A stretch of 32,940 nt of DNA, taken from the NCBI GenBank assembly GCA_016840965.1, contig JAEORI010000098.1, positions 1 through 32,940 on the forward strand, read 5' to 3'. Origin of the DNA: Candidatus Thorarchaeota archaeon (lineage in GTDB: Archaea > Asgardarchaeota > Thorarchaeia > Thorarchaeales > Thorarchaeaceae). The position numbers and the translations under genes are program-made. The notes under the pieces were generated by a model. That model was given only the letters and a program-made list of their open reading frames with translations, searched no databases and had not been told where the DNA came from. Positions 30,245 through 32,940 of the stretch are shown here, piece by piece (position 1 is the stretch's first letter; each line of letters starts with the position of its first letter).

Positions 30245-32152
30245 TTGGGTATGACGGTAGAAGATGTTAAACGAACTGATAGTGGTCCTGCTTTAATGCT
30301 TGCGAATGAAGCGGTTGTCCGAGGCGCACTTGAAGCAGATGTCAAAATTGTGGCATTCTATCCAGGTTCTCCAACATCGGAAATCTTGGATACTTTTGGA
30401 GAAGTTGTGGAACACTTTGGCGATTACAAGATGCATATTGCAGCGAATGAGAAAGTTGCTCTTGAAACTGTTGCAGGAGCATCAATGGCTGGTATGCGGT
30501 CATTCACCTCGATGAAGAGCGTTGGTATGAACGTTGCTAGTGACTCCATGTTCTCAATCGGATACACTGGGCTTAACGCTGGATGCGTCTGTCTTATTGC
30601 AGACGATCCATATGCACACTCATCCCAATCTGAACAGGATGGCCGATACTTTGGCGAAGCCGCATATGTTCCCATGATAGAGCCTACTACAGCTCAAGAA
30701 GCTCTCGATATGACTAAGTGGGCTTTCGAAGTTTCTGAGAAACACAAAACGCTTGTAATCATGAGAACCACAACTCGCGTGAATCATCAGCGGGGGATGG
30801 TCAATCTCGGAGAATTAAGGCGAACCCCTTTCAAGAAGAACAAATGGGCAGATGTCAAGGGGCAATACTTCACAGTCGGTTCAGTCGCACGAGCTTTGAA
30901 GGCCAAGCTCTTGGAAAAGACCAAAGCTATTCAAGCTGATTTTGAGAAAACTGATTTTAACACAATTGTACCAGGTAGCGGCAATGTGGGGATACTCACC
31001 GCGGGGGTTTGTTATCTTCACGTGAAAGAAGCAATGCAAAATCTAGATCTAAAACTACCCGTGTTCAAACTAGGAACAATATTTCCACTGCCAGAAAAGA
31101 AACTCTCCAAATTCATTAAATCTCTCTCAACCCTCATTGTGGTCGAAGAACTAACACCATACCTAGAAACACGAATTGCTGCACTCTCAAAGGATGTTAA
31201 TCCGACTCTCAACATTATCGGCAAGAAGAGTGGACATTTTTCAGAGATGTTGGAATACAATATACCTATAGTAGAGAAAGTCCTTGCTACAATAACTGAC
31301 AAGGCACCAAGTTTGGACTATGATGCAATATTGCAGAAAGCGCAGAAGCTCAAGGATATACTTCCCGAAAGACCACCAATCTTCTGTCCTGGTTGTCCTC
31401 ATCGAGGAACATTATGGGCTTTCAGACAAGCATTGACTCAGTTGAGAATTCGAAACAAGATTGTATACAACAACGACATTGGTTGCTACTCCATGGCGTT
31501 TCTACCTCCCAATGAGTTCTCTGACTCGATGCTAGCGATGGGTGCCTCAGTAGGGATATCAGCGGGAATGGAGATGGCTCTTGAGGACAAGGTTATTGCT
31601 ATGGTGGGAGATAGTACCCTCTACCATGCTGCACTCCCTGGAATTATCAACTTAATTCACCACAACTCTAATGTTACTCTTTTTGTACTAGACAACTCTG
31701 TTACAGCAATGACTGGTCAACAATTCAATCCTAACTCTCCATTCAATGCAGGAGGAGCGCCAGCCAGAAAGATCAACATGGAAAAGATGTTCGAGGGTTT
31801 TGGTGCAGACAAGATTGTAGTTATTGATCCCTATGAAACCCGTGACTGCATAGGTCCTATAAAGGACGCAATCGAAACAGATGGATTTTCAGTGATCATT
31901 TCTCAGCGCGAATGTGCACTATATGGAGACCGAGAGAAGAAGAAACGTGGTGAGAAAATCATCCCTAGTGAGAATGTAAAGGATACCTGTAGAGGAATCT
32001 ATGCCTGTGTAAAGGAGTTCTACTGTCCTGCAATTACTATTGATGAGTCAGACGCAAAAATGATCATTCAACAGGACTTGTGTGATGGCTGTCTTGAGTG
32101 TAGACAAGTATGTCCTGTCGATGCACCCCAACATGTGAAGGTGAAGAAATGA
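30245..32152 (+). CDS. iorA: Indolepyruvate:ferredoxin oxidoreductase, alpha subunit
   Basis: This enzyme oxidises aryl pyruvates (from Trp, Phe, Tyr) to aryl-acetyl-CoA with reduction of ferredoxin. Within 635 residues, the N-terminal pyrimidine-binding part has FYPGSPTSEI. The TPP part has CPGCPHRGTLW, NDIGCYSM and MVGDSTLYHAALPG, then LDNSVTAMTGQQ. The C-terminal cluster CDGCLECRQVCP is complete. The preceding cluster is altered: DTCRGIYACVKEFYCPA has three cysteines, with Ile where a fourth is usual. A start at TTG 30245 suits GGAGAG. ATG 30251 is the alternative. It overlaps iorB by 4 bases. Confidence 0.95.
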   Translation: MGMTVEDVKRTDSGPALMLANEAVVRGALEADVKIVAFYPGSPTSEILDTFGEVVEHFGDYKMHIAANEKVALETVAGASMAGMRSFTSMKSVGMNVASDSMFSIGYTGLNAGCVCLIADDPYAHSSQSEQDGRYFGEAAYVPMIEPTTAQEALDMTKWAFEVSEKHKTLVIMRTTTRVNHQRGMVNLGELRRTPFKKNKWADVKGQYFTVGSVARALKAKLLEKTKAIQADFEKTDFNTIVPGSGNVGILTAGVCYLHVKEAMQNLDLKLPVFKLGTIFPLPEKKLSKFIKSLSTLIVVEELTPYLETRIAALSKDVNPTLNIIGKKSGHFSEMLEYNIPIVEKVLATITDKAPSLDYDAILQKAQKLKDILPERPPIFCPGCPHRGTLWAFRQALTQLRIRNKIVYNNDIGCYSMAFLPPNEFSDSMLAMGASVGISAGMEMALEDKVIAMVGDSTLYHAALPGIINLIHHNSNVTLFVLDNSVTAMTGQQFNPNSPFNAGGAPARKINMEKMFEGFGADKIVVIDPYETRDCIGPIKDAIETDGFSVIISQRECALYGDREKKKRGEKIIPSENVKDTCRGIYACVKEFYCPAITIDESDAKMIIQQDLCDGCLECRQVCPVDAPQHVKVKK

Positions 32153-32784
32153 GCAAAGCAGGGAAGACATTCAATATTATGTTCGCAGGTGTTGGTGGGC
32201 AGGGCCTTATGCTTCTTTCAGCCATCCTTGGAAAAGCGGCGGTTGATTCTGGTCTTAAAGTAATGACGGGGGAACAGCACGGTCTCTCACAGCGACAAGG
32301 TTCCATTTATGTTCACTTCAGGGTTGGAGATCCAATCTCACCTTTGATTCCATATGGCAAAGCTGACATGATGATTGCCATGGAGGCCACTGAAGCTTTG
32401 AGGTATGTTGAGTATCTCAAGAAAAATGGAATAGTAATCATGAGCAACCGGATAACGCCCTCTGTGACTGAAACAAAAAATGTTGCTTTGGATAAAGAAA
32501 AGCAAACAAAGTATCTCACGGTTGATAGGATAGTTCAAAAACTGGAGCAAGTCACTACTCGTATTGTTCTATTGGATTCGTTAGATTTGGCAATCGAAGC
32601 TGGAAATGCCAGGACAGAGAATTCAGTACTCATAGGGGCAACTGCAGCTTGCGAAGATTTTCCAATTCCTGCAGAAGAGGTAAGGAAAGCTGTCCTAGCG
32701 TTGGTTCCTCCAAAGACAGCAAAAGCAAACTCGAAGGCGTTTGATCTTGGTAGAGCTGCCGGTAGCGCATGCTTGGGCCAGTAG
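32149..32784 (+). CDS. iorB: Indolepyruvate:ferredoxin oxidoreductase, beta subunit
   Basis: The 211-residue gamma-domain-type subunit has MFAGVGGQGLMLLSAILG (glycine-rich, binds CoA-side groups in the family), then TGEQHGLSQRQGSIYVHFRVGD, and a C-terminal region ending AFDLGRAAGSACLG. Its ATG overlaps the iorA stop (ATGA), with AAGGTGAAG just upstream, so translation is coupled and the subunits are made together. The frame runs 13 codons further upstream inside iorA, which I discount. Length is typical. A U-rich tract at about 32831-32836 may end the transcript. Confidence 0.95.
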   Translation: MSKAGKTFNIMFAGVGGQGLMLLSAILGKAAVDSGLKVMTGEQHGLSQRQGSIYVHFRVGDPISPLIPYGKADMMIAMEATEALRYVEYLKKNGIVIMSNRITPSVTETKNVALDKEKQTKYLTVDRIVQKLEQVTTRIVLLDSLDLAIEAGNARTENSVLIGATAACEDFPIPAEEVRKAVLALVPPKTAKANSKAFDLGRAAGSACLGQ

Positions 32785-32806
32785 TCTAGGATTGGAAGCG
32801 AAGATT

Positions 32807-32818
32807 CTATTCGAATAG
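32807..32818. repeat. 12-bp perfect palindrome CTATTCGAATAG
   Basis: CTATTC and GAATAG abut without spacer 23 bases after the iorB stop. It is too short to be a convincing terminator alone and lies in front of CTTTTTCGCC. It may help termination or be a chance symmetry. Confidence 0.3.
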
Positions 32819-32880
32819 CTAATTTGGTTGCTTTTTCGCCAAGACAACTTCGCCTCTATCATAGATTTATTAACATCCAA

Positions 32881-32895
32881 AATATTCAGAATATT
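32881..32895. promoter_or_regulatory. Inverted repeat AATATTC-A-GAATATT before the last gene
   Basis: Perfect 7-bp arms around a single A lie 14 bases before the ATG at 32910. TTTATTAA (32866-32873) is a TATA candidate placing the transcription start inside or beside the repeat, the position of a typical repressor site. Confidence 0.4.
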
Positions 32896-32909
32896 GAGGC
32901 TTCTTTACT

Positions 32910-32940
32910 ATGGTTAAGATTTATGATGCTATTATCATTG
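32910..32940 (+). CDS. Start of a possible FAD/NAD(P)-binding protein (partial)
   Basis: ATG opens a frame MVKIYDAIII that runs off the window. The run of residues YDAIII is the usual first strand of a Rossmann-type FAD-binding protein (continuing GxGxxG), as in geranylgeranyl reductases and other flavoproteins. Ten residues cannot prove this. The assignment is a weak pattern match. Confidence 0.35.
   Translation, partial: MVKIYDAIII

Noticed and set aside
1..32940. CRISPR arrays, transposases, integrases, prophage or plasmid genes
   Set aside because: None seen. The only regular DNA periodicities are those of the HEAT and LRR coding repeats, and gene content and composition look uniform across the window.

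Overview
The window reads as chromosomal DNA of an archaeon, most likely an Asgard archaeon. I base this on a ribosomal protein eS26 gene (known in eukaryotes and in TACK/Asgard archaea, not in bacteria), a Ras/Arf-like small GTPase with all five G motifs inside its own operon, long HEAT-repeat and leucine-rich-repeat proteins, an indolepyruvate:ferredoxin oxidoreductase and archaeal TATA-like promoters. A Thorarchaeia-like member is a guess I cannot test here. Many genes carry good Shine-Dalgarno sites, and TAA, TAG and TGA are all used as stops. I see no rRNA, tRNA, CRISPR array, transposase or phage gene.

Layout. 1-4574 (+): end of a branched-chain-type ABC transporter operon (permease tail, two ATPases), then a HEAT-repeat protein and an acyl-CoA ligase. 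4596-9193 (-): an S9 peptidase with a metallo-beta-lactamase-fold protein, and upstream a non-pyrrolysine MttB-family methyltransferase with a DUF2769-like Cys-rich protein. 9392-11074 (+): three small membrane proteins, two of them tandem paralogs. 11202-12077: isoaspartyl peptidase/asparaginase. 12078-12463: the only long gene-free stretch, holding a strongly folded candidate RNA with no family I recognise. 12464-13651 (-): secreted beta-helix surface protein, probably with a non-standard start codon. 13879-17958: eS26, thioredoxin (-), DMT permease, M32 carboxypeptidase, methyltransferase-like membrane protein. 17966-19614 (-): membrane protein and a QueG-like iron-sulfur protein; then a 59-residue ORF coupled to a radical SAM enzyme (+). 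20889-22974: unknown protein, DsrEFH sulfur-relay operon (-), ICMT-like methyltransferase (-). 23120-24508 (+): LRR protein with exact 24-residue repeats and a small protein. 24568-27361: thiol-redox island (two-domain disulfide oxidoreductase, YCII protein, thioredoxin reductase, glutaredoxin-like protein, ferritin-like protein). 27366-30047 (-): four-gene operon of Zn-ribbon protein, longin-like protein, ~14-TM protein and small GTPase. 30245-32784 (+): iorA-iorB, then the start of a flavoprotein-like gene.

The genes suggest a peptide- and amino-acid-degrading anaerobe: peptidases (S9, M32, asparaginase), a Liv-type importer with an acyl-CoA ligase, and IorAB for oxidation of aryl pyruvates to aryl-CoA with ferredoxin reduction. 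The thioredoxin reductase, disulfide oxidoreductase, glutaredoxin and ferritin-like genes together look like thiol and oxidative-stress defence. The two observations most worth following are the structured RNA at 12231-12422 and the GTPase/longin/Zn-ribbon/polytopic-membrane operon.
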